Assembly (NCBI GenBank): GCA_052118425.1
Contig: JBQKHF010000024.1
From: Roseburia_C sp900315735
Lineage (GTDB): Bacteria > Bacillota > Clostridia > Lachnospirales > Lachnospiraceae
DNA length: 45,175 nt
Reading direction: 5' to 3' (one strand)
The position numbers and the translations under genes are program-made. The stretch's first letter is position 1. Each line of letters begins with the position of its first letter. Positions 7,648-15,767 of this stretch are shown piece by piece. The notes under the pieces were generated by a model. It made no database searches. It saw only the letters and a program-made list of their open reading frames with translations, and had not been told where the DNA came from.

Positions 7648-8814
7648 ATGAAAATATTATTTCTTGATTCACCGGCTTTTGCCAAAAAAGATATGTTAGA
7701 AGCATTTCATAACTGTAACATTGAAACAGATTTATTTATGCATGAAGATCACAATGTCCGCATAAGTGCCGCCTATGATGCTGCTTTTGATGCTGCCGTA
7801 GAAGGTGCTTCCTATGACTTTGTATTTTCCTTTAATTATTATCCGATTCTGGCCACCTGCGCCCATCGGCATAATCTCCGTTATGTTTCCTATGTTTATG
7901 ACAGTCCGCTGGTCTCCCTCTACTCCTATACAGTTACATATCCAACAAACTACATATTCCTTTTTGATTTCCCTATCTATCAGGAATTAAAAAATGGGGG
8001 AATCAATACTGTGTTTTTTCTTCCGCTTGCTACCAATGCCCAAAGACTCTCTTCTTTAAAAGTTCCAACAGGACTTCTTTCCAAAGTAAGCTCTGAAGTA
8101 TCTTTTGTTGGTTCTCTATATAATGAAGATCATCTTCTCTTCGACCAAATGTATCCTAAGCTTTCTGATACCTCACGTGGTTATCTGGATGCAATTATGA
8201 ATGTGCAGCTACAAATATACGGTAAATTTCTCATACCTTCACTCCTGACACCGGCTTTACTTACCGAAATGCAAAGTGCCATGCCTTATATAAATAATCC
8301 GGACGGTATTGAAACCTTAGAATATATCTATTCTAATTATTTCATTGCCAGAAAATTAACAGAGATTGAACGAATCAATATTTTAAGCACAGTCTCCAGT
8401 CATCACTCTCTAAAATTATTTACACATAACCCAACGCCCACTTTACCTGATGTAATCAACATGGGACCAATTGATTATGAAACTATTATGCCACTAGTAT
8501 TTCAACACTCTGATATAAATTTAAATATTACCTTACGCAGCATTCAATGTGGAATCCCCCTCCGGGCATTCGATATCATGGGAAGTGGTGGTTTCCTGCT
8601 TACTAACTATCAGGAAGATTTTCTTAACTATTTTTCTCCGGGAGAGGACTTTGTTTATTACTCTTCCCCTGATGAAGTTGAAAAACTTGTTCAATACTAT
8701 CTTTCACATGAAAAAGAACGTCAGCAGATTGCTGCTAACGCCCTTGGTAAAATTTTAGAATTCCATACTTTTAAGCACCGAGTACAAACTATTCTTTCTC
8801 TTTTAATCGATTGA
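7648..8814 (+). CDS. CgeB-like glycosyltransferase, copy 2
   Basis: A 388-residue paralogue of the protein at 869-2026, same length and same landmarks: MKILFLDSPAFAKKDM start, DFVFSFNYYPIL near residue 60, VSYVYDSPLVSLYSY near 90, SFVGSLYNEDHL near 150, RAFDIMGSGGFLLTNYQED near 305 and a C-terminal LSHEKERQQIAANAL helix. The start is set by GAGGAA seven bases upstream. It is divergent from pseB, and its last 26 bases overlap the convergent end of the Maf gene. The location suggests glycosylation of flagellin; the sugar is not known. It has no secretion signal or membrane segment, so it should act in the cytoplasm. Confidence 0.8.
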   Translation: MKILFLDSPAFAKKDMLEAFHNCNIETDLFMHEDHNVRISAAYDAAFDAAVEGASYDFVFSFNYYPILATCAHRHNLRYVSYVYDSPLVSLYSYTVTYPTNYIFLFDFPIYQELKNGGINTVFFLPLATNAQRLSSLKVPTGLLSKVSSEVSFVGSLYNEDHLLFDQMYPKLSDTSRGYLDAIMNVQLQIYGKFLIPSLLTPALLTEMQSAMPYINNPDGIETLEYIYSNYFIARKLTEIERINILSTVSSHHSLKLFTHNPTPTLPDVINMGPIDYETIMPLVFQHSDINLNITLRSIQCGIPLRAFDIMGSGGFLLTNYQEDFLNYFSPGEDFVYYSSPDEVEKLVQYYLSHEKERQQIAANALGKILEFHTFKHRVQTILSLLID

Positions 8815-10633
8815 TAAACCGTTCGTTTAAATCTTTAATCAACTGATTTACCGCATCCTCATATCCTTGATACCAGATTTTTGCCCGTTTGCAAAGGTCT
8901 GGTATTGTTAACTCTGCAGATAAAATATCATCCCCAACAGTAAATTCTATTTCACTATTATAATATAAAAGTAAATCCTGAACCGGTTCTTTTTGTATTT
9001 TCTTATTCAGATTATCAAATTCTTTTATTAACCGTTTCTGCCTTTCGATATCCTTCATTTTTGCAGCTTTTTCCAAATCCTCTACTACCTTCGCTGCCTT
9101 TGAAATATTTTCTTTCACTTTTTCAAGTTTCTTAGGCTCTCTTTTTATCTTTTTTATAATACGTGCTCGTTCTTCCTCATTAAACGCTAATGGCACCTCT
9201 GCTATTAACTTTTCGAAATCAATTTCTTTTGTACATCCATCTATTACTTCTTTAAGTGTCTGTACTTTAGCTCCCTCAATTACTGCTCCACCTTCCGTTG
9301 CGTTAATAACTGTAATATCCGGCGGAAGTTTGCGGATTTCTTTTTCAAGCCATTTCCGGTACATATCCATCTGATAATCTGTTTCGAGAATTTCGCCATT
9401 GTTTCCTTTTACCTGTACAATCCGGCGGCTTTTCTGATGTGCCTTGTCTTCCTCCGCATCCATCGCCAGTCCACTATTGTAGCTTTGTCCTCCCGTAAAT
9501 GCCAAATCCTGTCCAATAAACACTATCTTTTTAAATCCAAGAGCCTTTATCAAAGAAAATGCACTTGTAGAAATTGAACCACCTGTTTCTATCGGACATA
9601 ATACATATTCTTTTTCCTCTATTGCTGCTTTAGCCAATAATGAGGTTGGATATTCATCAAAAAAATGTTTTCCTTTGTGTTTTCTCACAATATTCTCTCT
9701 TGAAATTGCCTCGAATATGAAAGGGAACGTATTAATATCGATACCCTCAAAAAATCTATCTGGGACTCTGGCATCTATTGTCATGCCAAAATCAGGAACA
9801 ATTCCCGCATTTATAACCCCTCGGAGGGCCGCATCTACAACAAGTATCAATGCTTTACCCTTTGCTCGTTTTAACTCCTGTACATTCTTGTTTAAGGATG
9901 GACCTGCTGCAACAATAATCGCTGGAACATCTTCAATCCCAGCTTCCTTCAGCTTCTTCTGTAACTGAAACGTATCTGTCTGCCACAAATAATCATACAT
10001 GTTGCTAATCGCATGTTCTGCAAATTCCTTCCGAAAAACATAAACTGTATTACGATATATTCTTGTATTATTCATAAAATATATCATTGTCTTTAGCATA
10101 TGCTTACATTCATTTGGATAAACCAAATCGTAATTTGGTAGTATTCCAGGGCGTAACATCCGTATATTATTAAAATTAATTCCAGATTCAAGATAGCACT
10201 GTAACAGTTCTTCTGAATTAACAACAATATATACATTTTTTCTCTGAAGCAGCTTACTACAGTCTACTTCATTTAAAGCAGTTAAAAATATCTCAACGGA
10301 TGGTTCATATACGATCATTGTCATAGTATCTTCCATCTTCTCCGCAATTTTCTCAAGACCTCTTCCATCAGCAAATCCAAAGAAAAAGAACACACTGTAA
10401 ACATCTGCATTGTTGTATTGTTCTGCAAATAAACCTGCTGCTATAGATGGTTCATATGAACTGTTTAACTTCCAATTTTTCCCCTCCATGCAAACTTCCG
10501 GATATTTTTCCCCATTTATTGCACTCTTATATGCTACAGATACTTCCGATTTGCCTTCATAATCTTTTATATATTTCCACAGGTCAGCATGCTTCTTTTC
10601 CAATGCCTTTATATTCTTCTCATATAATGTCAT
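8789..10633 (-). CDS. maf: Maf-type flagellin glycosyltransferase (DUF115)
   Basis: A 614-residue protein of the motility accessory factor family (DUF115, MptE-like). In Campylobacter and Aeromonas, Maf proteins transfer nonulosonic acids such as pseudaminic acid from the CMP-sugar to flagellin in the cytoplasm. The central domain shows VPAIIVAAGPSLNKN near residue 235, KALILVVDAALRGVINAG, PDFGMTIDARVPDRFF and IVFIGQDLAFTGGQSYN near 380, all hallmark DUF115 motifs. A charged helical tail runs from about residue 490. It starts four bases after the 86-residue gene, is downstream of fliC and next to a full pse operon, so pseudaminylation of this flagellin is the simplest reading. Confidence 0.88.
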   Translation of the reverse strand: MTLYEKNIKALEKKHADLWKYIKDYEGKSEVSVAYKSAINGEKYPEVCMEGKNWKLNSSYEPSIAAGLFAEQYNNADVYSVFFFFGFADGRGLEKIAEKMEDTMTMIVYEPSVEIFLTALNEVDCSKLLQRKNVYIVVNSEELLQCYLESGINFNNIRMLRPGILPNYDLVYPNECKHMLKTMIYFMNNTRIYRNTVYVFRKEFAEHAISNMYDYLWQTDTFQLQKKLKEAGIEDVPAIIVAAGPSLNKNVQELKRAKGKALILVVDAALRGVINAGIVPDFGMTIDARVPDRFFEGIDINTFPFIFEAISRENIVRKHKGKHFFDEYPTSLLAKAAIEEKEYVLCPIETGGSISTSAFSLIKALGFKKIVFIGQDLAFTGGQSYNSGLAMDAEEDKAHQKSRRIVQVKGNNGEILETDYQMDMYRKWLEKEIRKLPPDITVINATEGGAVIEGAKVQTLKEVIDGCTKEIDFEKLIAEVPLAFNEEERARIIKKIKREPKKLEKVKENISKAAKVVEDLEKAAKMKDIERQKRLIKEFDNLNKKIQKEPVQDLLLYYNSEIEFTVGDDILSAELTIPDLCKRAKIWYQGYEDAVNQLIKDLNERFINRLKEKE

Positions 10634-10637
10634 CTAC

Positions 10638-10898
10638 CTATATCTCCCATCCCATATATATAGCGAATCTGTATTTCATGCAATCTGCCATTTCTACAAT
10701 ATCTCGATTTCGATATGCTCTGATAATCTCTTCCAAAATTTCAACAGCCATTTCTGCCGACTGCGGATTGTTTTCATCTATTTTCTCTATTAAACTGTTT
10801 TTAATTTCATTTACGTTTTTTTCTATCCACGAATAAGCTTCATCCTGCTTATTCTGGTACATTTTTTCCACTATTTCTGCTACTATCTCCTGACTCAT
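10638..10898 (-). CDS. Small protein of unknown function upstream of maf
   Basis: An 86-residue, mostly helical, acidic protein (MSQEIVAEIVEKMYQNKQDE...). I do not recognise a family. The start follows GGAGAG at a good distance, and it ends four bases before the Maf start, so the two are probably cotranslated. It lies directly after the fliC terminator, so expression comes either by readthrough or from a promoter I cannot see. A chaperone or partner of Maf is possible from position only. Confidence 0.7.
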   Translation of the reverse strand: MSQEIVAEIVEKMYQNKQDEAYSWIEKNVNEIKNSLIEKIDENNPQSAEMAVEILEEIIRAYRNRDIVEMADCMKYRFAIYMGWEI

Positions 10899-10937
10899 TA
10901 TCTCTCCATTCCTTTTTATTTCAGCTTATCATTTAAC

Positions 10938-10972
10938 AAAAATAAAGCCAACCCCAAAGGGATTGGCCTTAC
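10938..10972 (-). terminator. fliC terminator
   Basis: On the minus strand, AAGGCCAATCCC, loop TTT, GGGGTTGGCTTT, then ATTTTTG. It lies 20 bases after the flagellin stop and separates fliC from the 86-residue gene. Confidence 0.85.
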
Positions 10973-10994
10973 TTTTATGGTTGAGTACTTAGGA

Positions 10995-11828
10995 TTACTG
11001 AAGTAAGGATAATACACCCTGAGTAGACTGATTAGCCTGTGCTAACATAGACTGACCTGCCTGAGCAAGGATATTATTCTTGCTGTATGTAACCATTTCA
11101 GAAGCCATATCTGTATCACGGATACGGGATTCTGCTGACTGAGTATTTTCAGATGTGGTATCCAGGTTGGCAATTGTGTGCTCCAGACGGTTCTGGATAG
11201 CACCAAGTGCAGAACGCTGCTTAGATACGTTCTCAATTGCAGTCTGGACTTTCTTCATATAAGAACCAGCCTTTGTGAAAGAACTTACACAAATATTAGA
11301 TACTTTATCAAGTCCGATTGCGGTAGCGCCCATTGTCTTGATATTGAAGTCGATTACCTGACCAGATAATGCTCCAACCTGAAGTTTCATCTTATTACTA
11401 GCAGCTGAGAAAGATCCGTCTAAAAGATTCATTGTATTGAACTGTGTAGTAGACTTGATACGGTCAATTTCAGATGTCAACTGTACTAATTCATCTTTGA
11501 TAGCATTTCTATCTACAGATGTGTTAGTGTCGTTAGCTGCCTGTGTAGCAAGTTCGTTCATACGCTGTAAGATAGAATGTGTTTCATTTAATGCACCCTC
11601 AGCGGTCTGTACTAAAGATACACCATCCTGTGCGTTTGCAGAAGCTTTGTTAAGACCACGGATCTGGCTTCTCATTTTCTCAGAAATGGAAAGTCCTGCT
11701 GCGTCATCTGCTGCACGGTTGATTTTGTAACCAGAAGATAATTTCTCAGTTGATTTTGCCTGTGCGCTTGTTGTGATACCTAACTGTCTGTTTGTGTTTG
11801 CTGCCTGTAAATTGTGTTGTACTACCAT
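10995..11828 (-). CDS. fliC: Flagellin, minimal form
   Basis: The filament subunit. The 277 residues hold the conserved D0/D1 ends: N-terminal MVVQHNLQAANTNRQLG, EKLSSGYKINRAADDAAGL and ILQRMNELATQAAND, and C-terminal MLAQANQSTQGVLSLLQ. Only about 50 residues lie between them (about 140-190), so the outer D2/D3 domains are absent. The arginine and glutamate of the TLR5-contact segment (QRMNELA, EIDRI) are present. A cysteine at residue 180 (SNICVSS) is uncommon in flagellins. Serines and threonines of the short centre would be the sites for glycans. It has its own sigma-28 promoter, a leader with CsrA-like sites and its own terminator, so it is monocistronic. Confidence 0.97.
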   Translation of the reverse strand: MVVQHNLQAANTNRQLGITTSAQAKSTEKLSSGYKINRAADDAAGLSISEKMRSQIRGLNKASANAQDGVSLVQTAEGALNETHSILQRMNELATQAANDTNTSVDRNAIKDELVQLTSEIDRIKSTTQFNTMNLLDGSFSAASNKMKLQVGALSGQVIDFNIKTMGATAIGLDKVSNICVSSFTKAGSYMKKVQTAIENVSKQRSALGAIQNRLEHTIANLDTTSENTQSAESRIRDTDMASEMVTYSKNNILAQAGQSMLAQANQSTQGVLSLLQ

Positions 11829-11836
11829 AATTAATT

Positions 11837-11868
11837 CCTCCTTGAATTTAACGTCGCTTCCTTGCGAC
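11837..11868 (-). promoter_or_regulatory. Putative CsrA target in the fliC leader
   Basis: The leader forms GTCGC-AAGGAA-GCGAC (11868-11853), a perfect 5-base stem showing GGA in a 6-base loop. About ten bases on is the ribosome site AAGGAGG (11843-11837), which holds a second GGA, then eight bases to the ATG. In Bacillus subtilis, CsrA binds a loop GGA and the ribosome site of the flagellin mRNA, and FliW relieves it. Both csrA and fliW lie in this window. Confidence 0.65.
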
Positions 11869-11955
11869 TACTTGTTTGTTGTTGCAGATATCTTATCGGC
11901 CGTACGCTCCTCAAATCCATCTGCTAAGTAACAATATCTTGTTTACTTGTTATAT

Positions 11956-11982
11956 ATATCGGACGGTTGTCTCGATACTTTA
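11956..11982 (-). promoter_or_regulatory. Sigma-28 promoter of fliC
   Basis: TAAA (11982-11979), 16 bases, CCGATAT (11962-11956) on the minus strand, close to the sigma-D consensus of Firmicutes. It gives a leader of about 115 bases. A second GCCGATAA lies in the leader near 11900 but has no TAAA at the right distance. Confidence 0.8.
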
Positions 11983-11990
11983 TAGTAAAT

Positions 11991-12013
11991 GGAAAAATTT
12001 TTTAAATTTTTCC
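11991..12013 (-). terminator. AT-rich hairpin after the fliT-like gene
   Basis: A perfect 10-base inverted repeat (GGAAAAATTT / AAATTTTTCC) with a 3-base loop sits between the fliT-like stop and the fliC promoter. There is no T-run after the stem, so termination is plausible but not certain. Confidence 0.4.
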
Positions 12014-12016
12014 AGT

Positions 12017-12502
12017 CTACTTCTTATCATCCAGAAATGCAGCTTCCGGTGCTCCCATCTTCATCATATTTCTGTAATAGGAATTCACCGCCTGTCTGGA
12101 TTTCTTTACTTCCTTAATTTGTTTCTTCACGGAAGTAAATTTCTGCTGCACCAATACCTGATTACGTTTTTCCTGGCTCTGGATTGCAGTGCTTTTGTCC
12201 ATGATTGCAGTAATATCCCGCTTCATCTGGGCAATGTCATCCGAATATGTCCCGCGGTTCTCTGTCAAATCAGCTCGGACCCGATCATAAATCTGGCTGA
12301 ATCCGTCATCTAACTTTGATAACTGCTCCACCAGTTCTGCCTTACGGTTCAGATTTTCTTCCAGCTCATCCGGATCTAAATCCGGATTTTCCAGCATATC
12401 CTTCTGCAATACATTTAATGCCATAATTGTATCCAGCAATTCTATTTTTTTCGTAAGGCTCTGTTTTAAGATTTCAATATAGCTGTTATTTGCTGTGTGC
12501 AA
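12017..12502 (-). CDS. FliT-like flagellar export chaperone
   Basis: A 161-residue, almost wholly helical, charged protein (KKIELLDTIMALNVLQKDML, DELEENLNRKAELVEQLSKLDDGF, QVLVQQKFTSVKKQIKEVKKSRQAV). Coiled-coil proteins at this place after fliS are usually FliT/FlgN-like export chaperones, here perhaps for FliD. The start is TTG at 12502, 17 bases inside the end of fliS and about ten bases after AGAGG, so translation is probably coupled. Sequence similarity to FliT is weak by eye, and the call leans on position and helical character. Confidence 0.65.
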   Translation of the reverse strand: MHTANNSYIEILKQSLTKKIELLDTIMALNVLQKDMLENPDLDPDELEENLNRKAELVEQLSKLDDGFSQIYDRVRADLTENRGTYSDDIAQMKRDITAIMDKSTAIQSQEKRNQVLVQQKFTSVKKQIKEVKKSRQAVNSYYRNMMKMGAPEAAFLDDKK

Positions 12503-12863
12503 GCTTCATTACCTCTTTCCAAGTATCACGCATGGTGCGAAGGTGTACCAGTACTTCCTCTAAGATTTCTTTATCTTTTTTCATGTTTGCCTCAACCAGG
12601 CGTTCCTGTAAGTACTTATATACATTGTCAAAGTCCTTTGCAACCGGATACTTATGATTTAAGGTTGCCTGAAACTCTTCTATGATATTTTCTACTTTCA
12701 TAATATTGGTATGGGCTTTCTGAATATCATTCTCCTCAATTCCCATGATTGCAATATTGCAGAATTTAATGGCACCTTCATAAAGCATCAGTGTCAATTC
12801 TGCCGGAGAAGCAGTCATAATCTTACTGTTCTGATATGCTGCATATCCATTGTTCATTGTCAT
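12486..12863 (-). CDS. fliS: FliS, flagellin chaperone
   Basis: FliS binds the C-terminus of newly made flagellin, prevents premature polymerisation and delivers it to the export gate. The protein (125 residues) shows the family pattern: GYAAYQNSKIMTASPAELTLMLYEGAIKFCNIA at the start, NIMKVENIIEEFQATLN in the middle and VHLRTMRDTWKEVMK at the end. The ATG at 12863 is preferred because GGAGG lies seven bases upstream; an upstream in-frame start at 12887 would include that site. It lies between fliD and the fliT-like gene. Confidence 0.95.
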   Translation of the reverse strand: MTMNNGYAAYQNSKIMTASPAELTLMLYEGAIKFCNIAIMGIEENDIQKAHTNIMKVENIIEEFQATLNHKYPVAKDFDNVYKYLQERLVEANMKKDKEILEEVLVHLRTMRDTWKEVMKLAHSK

Positions 12864-12929
12864 CGTGTTACCTCCATGTATTTTCACATAATCACCGTTC
12901 TATGCCTGCGACTGACATTTCATCGGCTC

Positions 12930-15242
12930 TTATGAACCTAAAAGACCTGACAGTGAAGAGGTAGACTGCTGTAATTTTGCCAGTGCAGTTTCCATCGCTG
13001 CAAATTTCTTATAATAAGAATCTTCCATCGAAGTAATCTTATCTTCCCACTTTGTAATAGTTGTGGTGTAATTGCTATATTCCTTTGCCATTTGCTTATC
13101 ATTATAAACAGTCATTGCACTGCTTAATGAATTTGACTTCATCTTTGCATCAATTTCATTATAAACACCACCTATCAGCTGCTGCATGAATGCCGTAACT
13201 GTATCCGGGTCTTCCTGTAACATCTGTTTTAACTTATTGGTCTTAGAAGAAACCGCAGAATCATCTGCATCACCATCAATATGATAAGCATTTTCCTCAT
13301 TCTCATCTGCATTGAGATATCCCAGGGTTGAAATACCAAAGCTGGAAAGGCTGTAACTCTTACCATTTACAGTATATCCTTTATACATGGCATTGGTCAT
13401 GGAATTTAAAAGATTGCCCAGGCTGTCATCCCGGCGAAGCAATGCGCTCTTTACCTTCTTCTCCCATTCCTCTATCTCCGAATCTGTCATAGCATCTTTT
13501 TCTTCTGTTGTTAACGGCTCGTATCCCTTGGCAGAATCTGCGTTGTAAAGAGAAGTCATCTCATTAATCAGGGAATTATATTCTTTTAAGAAATCTTTTA
13601 TTTTCTTGTATACACCGTCAACATCATTCTTTACGGTTACATTAAGCTCGCTGCCTTCGGTAGAAGCCAGTGCTTCAATCTTCAGTCCGTTAATACTGAA
13701 GGAGTTAGAGGACGACGTATATTTTGCACTATTTACATAAATCTCTGCATCCTGACCATCTACGCGGGTTGCATCCGTATTGTACTGGGTCTTGTCAGCT
13801 GCATTGGCAAGCTGTTTTACCGCATAGGAAATACGTGCCTCCAATGCCGCCTGATCTTCCCCATTATCTAACAGGGCATATTTCTCAAGGACTGCTTTAT
13901 TATCACTGATAATCTTATTCTGGGTAGTAATACTGTCCTGCTCTTTCGTAATCTTATCATTGTATGCATTGGTAAGTTCTTCTATGGATGCATATTCTGA
14001 ACCTGCCGCCCCCTTATAAGCATGCTGTACACTGGTAATGAAATCATTCATATCCGCTTTTTCATCAGCTGTCAGGGTGTCATCAGCTGCCTGGGCATCA
14101 TACTTGTCTACTGCTGCCTTTGCCGCCGCAAATTCTGCAATGGTAACCTGTTTTACATCTTCTCCGGCATTTTCATCCTTCTTCGCAACAAGACCTGCTT
14201 TGGCTGCAAGGGCATTCAGGCGGTCTGTACCGGTTGCTTTTTTATCATCTGCGACTGTATCGTCTGCTGCAATCAGCTTTCCTTCTGAATCTCTTTTAAA
14301 GTTTCCATCATCATCCAATTCATATGTTTTGGACAAATCAGCTTTGGACATGGATGCCAGTTCATCCAAATCACGGATTTCTCCTGCATTATCAAGTCCC
14401 TTATATGCATTCATCATGGTCTCATAGGAAGATGCATAATTTACCTTTGTTGTATAACCGGAAATCTTAGAGCGTGACTGTGTAATGCTGTTATTGGCTG
14501 CTGAGATTGCATCTTTGGAGTTCTGCAGATCTGTAAGAATCTGTGCAATATCCTGTCCGTCAAATGCTGCCCATGCCTTATAATTCTCTGTATTGCTCTT
14601 GGAAGCTACGTTCAAGCCTAGTGCCTTTAATGCATCACTTCCGTTGGCATCTGCTCCTGCCAGACTGAAATCATTGGCTGCTCCTGTTCCGGATGCTGCC
14701 ACATAGATTCTCTGGTTTGTAGAATCATAAGATGCCTTTACGCCTGCATCATTTAATTTAGAAACAAAATCACTGATGGTTGTATCTGCTGTCACTTCAA
14801 TGGTGCTGGTTTTTCCTGCTGAATTTACTTCAATCTTTCCACCGGCAAAGCTGTCATCACCTAATAACTCACTGAGCTTGGTTGCTCCGGTTGTAGAAGA
14901 TGCCAACTGACCACCGGTAAGATAACCGGATTTTGCTACCTGATTAATCTTTAAGGTATAGCTTCCGTTTACTGCCGTACCTTCTGCGCTGACATTTGCC
15001 TTGGTAGAATCTGATACTGTAGCCATCTTGGTCTTATATGCAGAGCTGTACTTTAAGCTTGTCATATTGCTGTATAAGCTCTTTACTTTTTTATTTAATG
15101 TCTTCCACGCATCCTGCTTCCAGGAAAGCTTGGTCTGCGCTTTTACATATGTATTTTTCTTTACATTATATGCGGATACGAGCTGTGAAACAATTGCTTC
15201 GGTATCCATTCCTGATGCTAATCCTGATACTCGAATTGCCAT
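12930..15242 (-). CDS. fliD: FliD, filament cap protein
   Basis: FliD caps the growing filament and folds flagellin at the tip. The N-terminus (MAIRVSGLASGMDTEAIVSQLVSAYN) and the C-terminal helical region (QQSTSSLSGLLGS at the end) are diagnostic. At 770 residues it is much longer than the roughly 470-500 of Escherichia coli and Bacillus FliD. The extra length is a helical, Lys/Asp/Ala-rich insert at about residues 220-500 (many NAAD, DDTVADDKK and ADEKAD segments), followed by a normal second half. It is the second gene of the flaG operon, 12 bases after flaG. Confidence 0.95.
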   Translation of the reverse strand: MAIRVSGLASGMDTEAIVSQLVSAYNVKKNTYVKAQTKLSWKQDAWKTLNKKVKSLYSNMTSLKYSSAYKTKMATVSDSTKANVSAEGTAVNGSYTLKINQVAKSGYLTGGQLASSTTGATKLSELLGDDSFAGGKIEVNSAGKTSTIEVTADTTISDFVSKLNDAGVKASYDSTNQRIYVAASGTGAANDFSLAGADANGSDALKALGLNVASKSNTENYKAWAAFDGQDIAQILTDLQNSKDAISAANNSITQSRSKISGYTTKVNYASSYETMMNAYKGLDNAGEIRDLDELASMSKADLSKTYELDDDGNFKRDSEGKLIAADDTVADDKKATGTDRLNALAAKAGLVAKKDENAGEDVKQVTIAEFAAAKAAVDKYDAQAADDTLTADEKADMNDFITSVQHAYKGAAGSEYASIEELTNAYNDKITKEQDSITTQNKIISDNKAVLEKYALLDNGEDQAALEARISYAVKQLANAADKTQYNTDATRVDGQDAEIYVNSAKYTSSSNSFSINGLKIEALASTEGSELNVTVKNDVDGVYKKIKDFLKEYNSLINEMTSLYNADSAKGYEPLTTEEKDAMTDSEIEEWEKKVKSALLRRDDSLGNLLNSMTNAMYKGYTVNGKSYSLSSFGISTLGYLNADENEENAYHIDGDADDSAVSSKTNKLKQMLQEDPDTVTAFMQQLIGGVYNEIDAKMKSNSLSSAMTVYNDKQMAKEYSNYTTTITKWEDKITSMEDSYYKKFAAMETALAKLQQSTSSLSGLLGS

Positions 15243-15254
15243 CTTAAGTACCTC

Positions 15255-15680
15255 CTATCTCTTCTCGTCTACCATCAGCCCTGCCATCTCCCAGAGCTTC
15301 TGTATCATGTCAAGTGTCTTCTCCGGCGGATATTCTTTAATCACTTTCTTACTCTCTTTATCCACAATCTTAATGGTGACACGATTGGTTCCTTCGTGGA
15401 TGCCAAAGATTGCCTCTGTATGAGCCTGACTGCGATTGATGCTCTCCACCGCTTTCTTAACCTGTTCCGAGGAAGAGGCAGTTGCTTTTTCTTCTTCTGT
15501 TGGATTCTGACTCTGTGTTACTGCTGCATTTTCTAATGCATTGGCATTTTCCTGCTGCATTTCATCTGCACTTGTCTGTAATCCTTCTGTTGTTACTGAG
15601 GAACTTTCCTTTGTGGTTCCCTGAACCGGAGAACTTCCCTGATACACCGATCCACTGTTTCTGATTGATTCAATTGACAT
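15255..15680 (-). CDS. flaG: FlaG-family protein
   Basis: A 141-residue protein with a low-complexity Ser/Thr/Gln-rich N-terminal 70 residues and a conserved FlaG domain from about 75: VTIKIVDKESKKVIKEYPPEKTLDM, then KLWEMAGLMVDEKR. FlaG proteins influence filament length; the mechanism is unclear. GGAGGTGTAAGCA precedes the ATG. It is first in flaG-fliD-fliS-fliT-like and has a sigma-28 promoter about 55 bases upstream. Confidence 0.88.
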   Translation of the reverse strand: MSIESIRNSGSVYQGSSPVQGTTKESSSVTTEGLQTSADEMQQENANALENAAVTQSQNPTEEEKATASSSEQVKKAVESINRSQAHTEAIFGIHEGTNRVTIKIVDKESKKVIKEYPPEKTLDMIQKLWEMAGLMVDEKR

Positions 15681-15735
15681 TGCTTACACCTCCATGTGCT
15701 TCTTGTCATTTCCGTTTACCATTGTTCTAACTCTT

Positions 15736-15763
15736 ATATCGGTAGAACCCGTAAATTTATTTA
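15736..15763 (-). promoter_or_regulatory. Sigma-28 promoter of flaG-fliD-fliS
   Basis: TAAA (15763-15760), 17 bases, CCGATAT (15742-15736) on the minus strand, just past the csrA stop. The spacing is one base longer than at fliC. No terminator is visible between csrA and this promoter, so readthrough from the flgM operon is also possible. Confidence 0.7.
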
Positions 15764-15767
15764 GCGG

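Noticed and set aside
11880..11910. A second sigma-28 promoter in the fliC leader (GCCGATAA)
   Set aside because: No TAAA-like -35 lies 15-17 bases upstream, and the site at 11956-11982 is complete.
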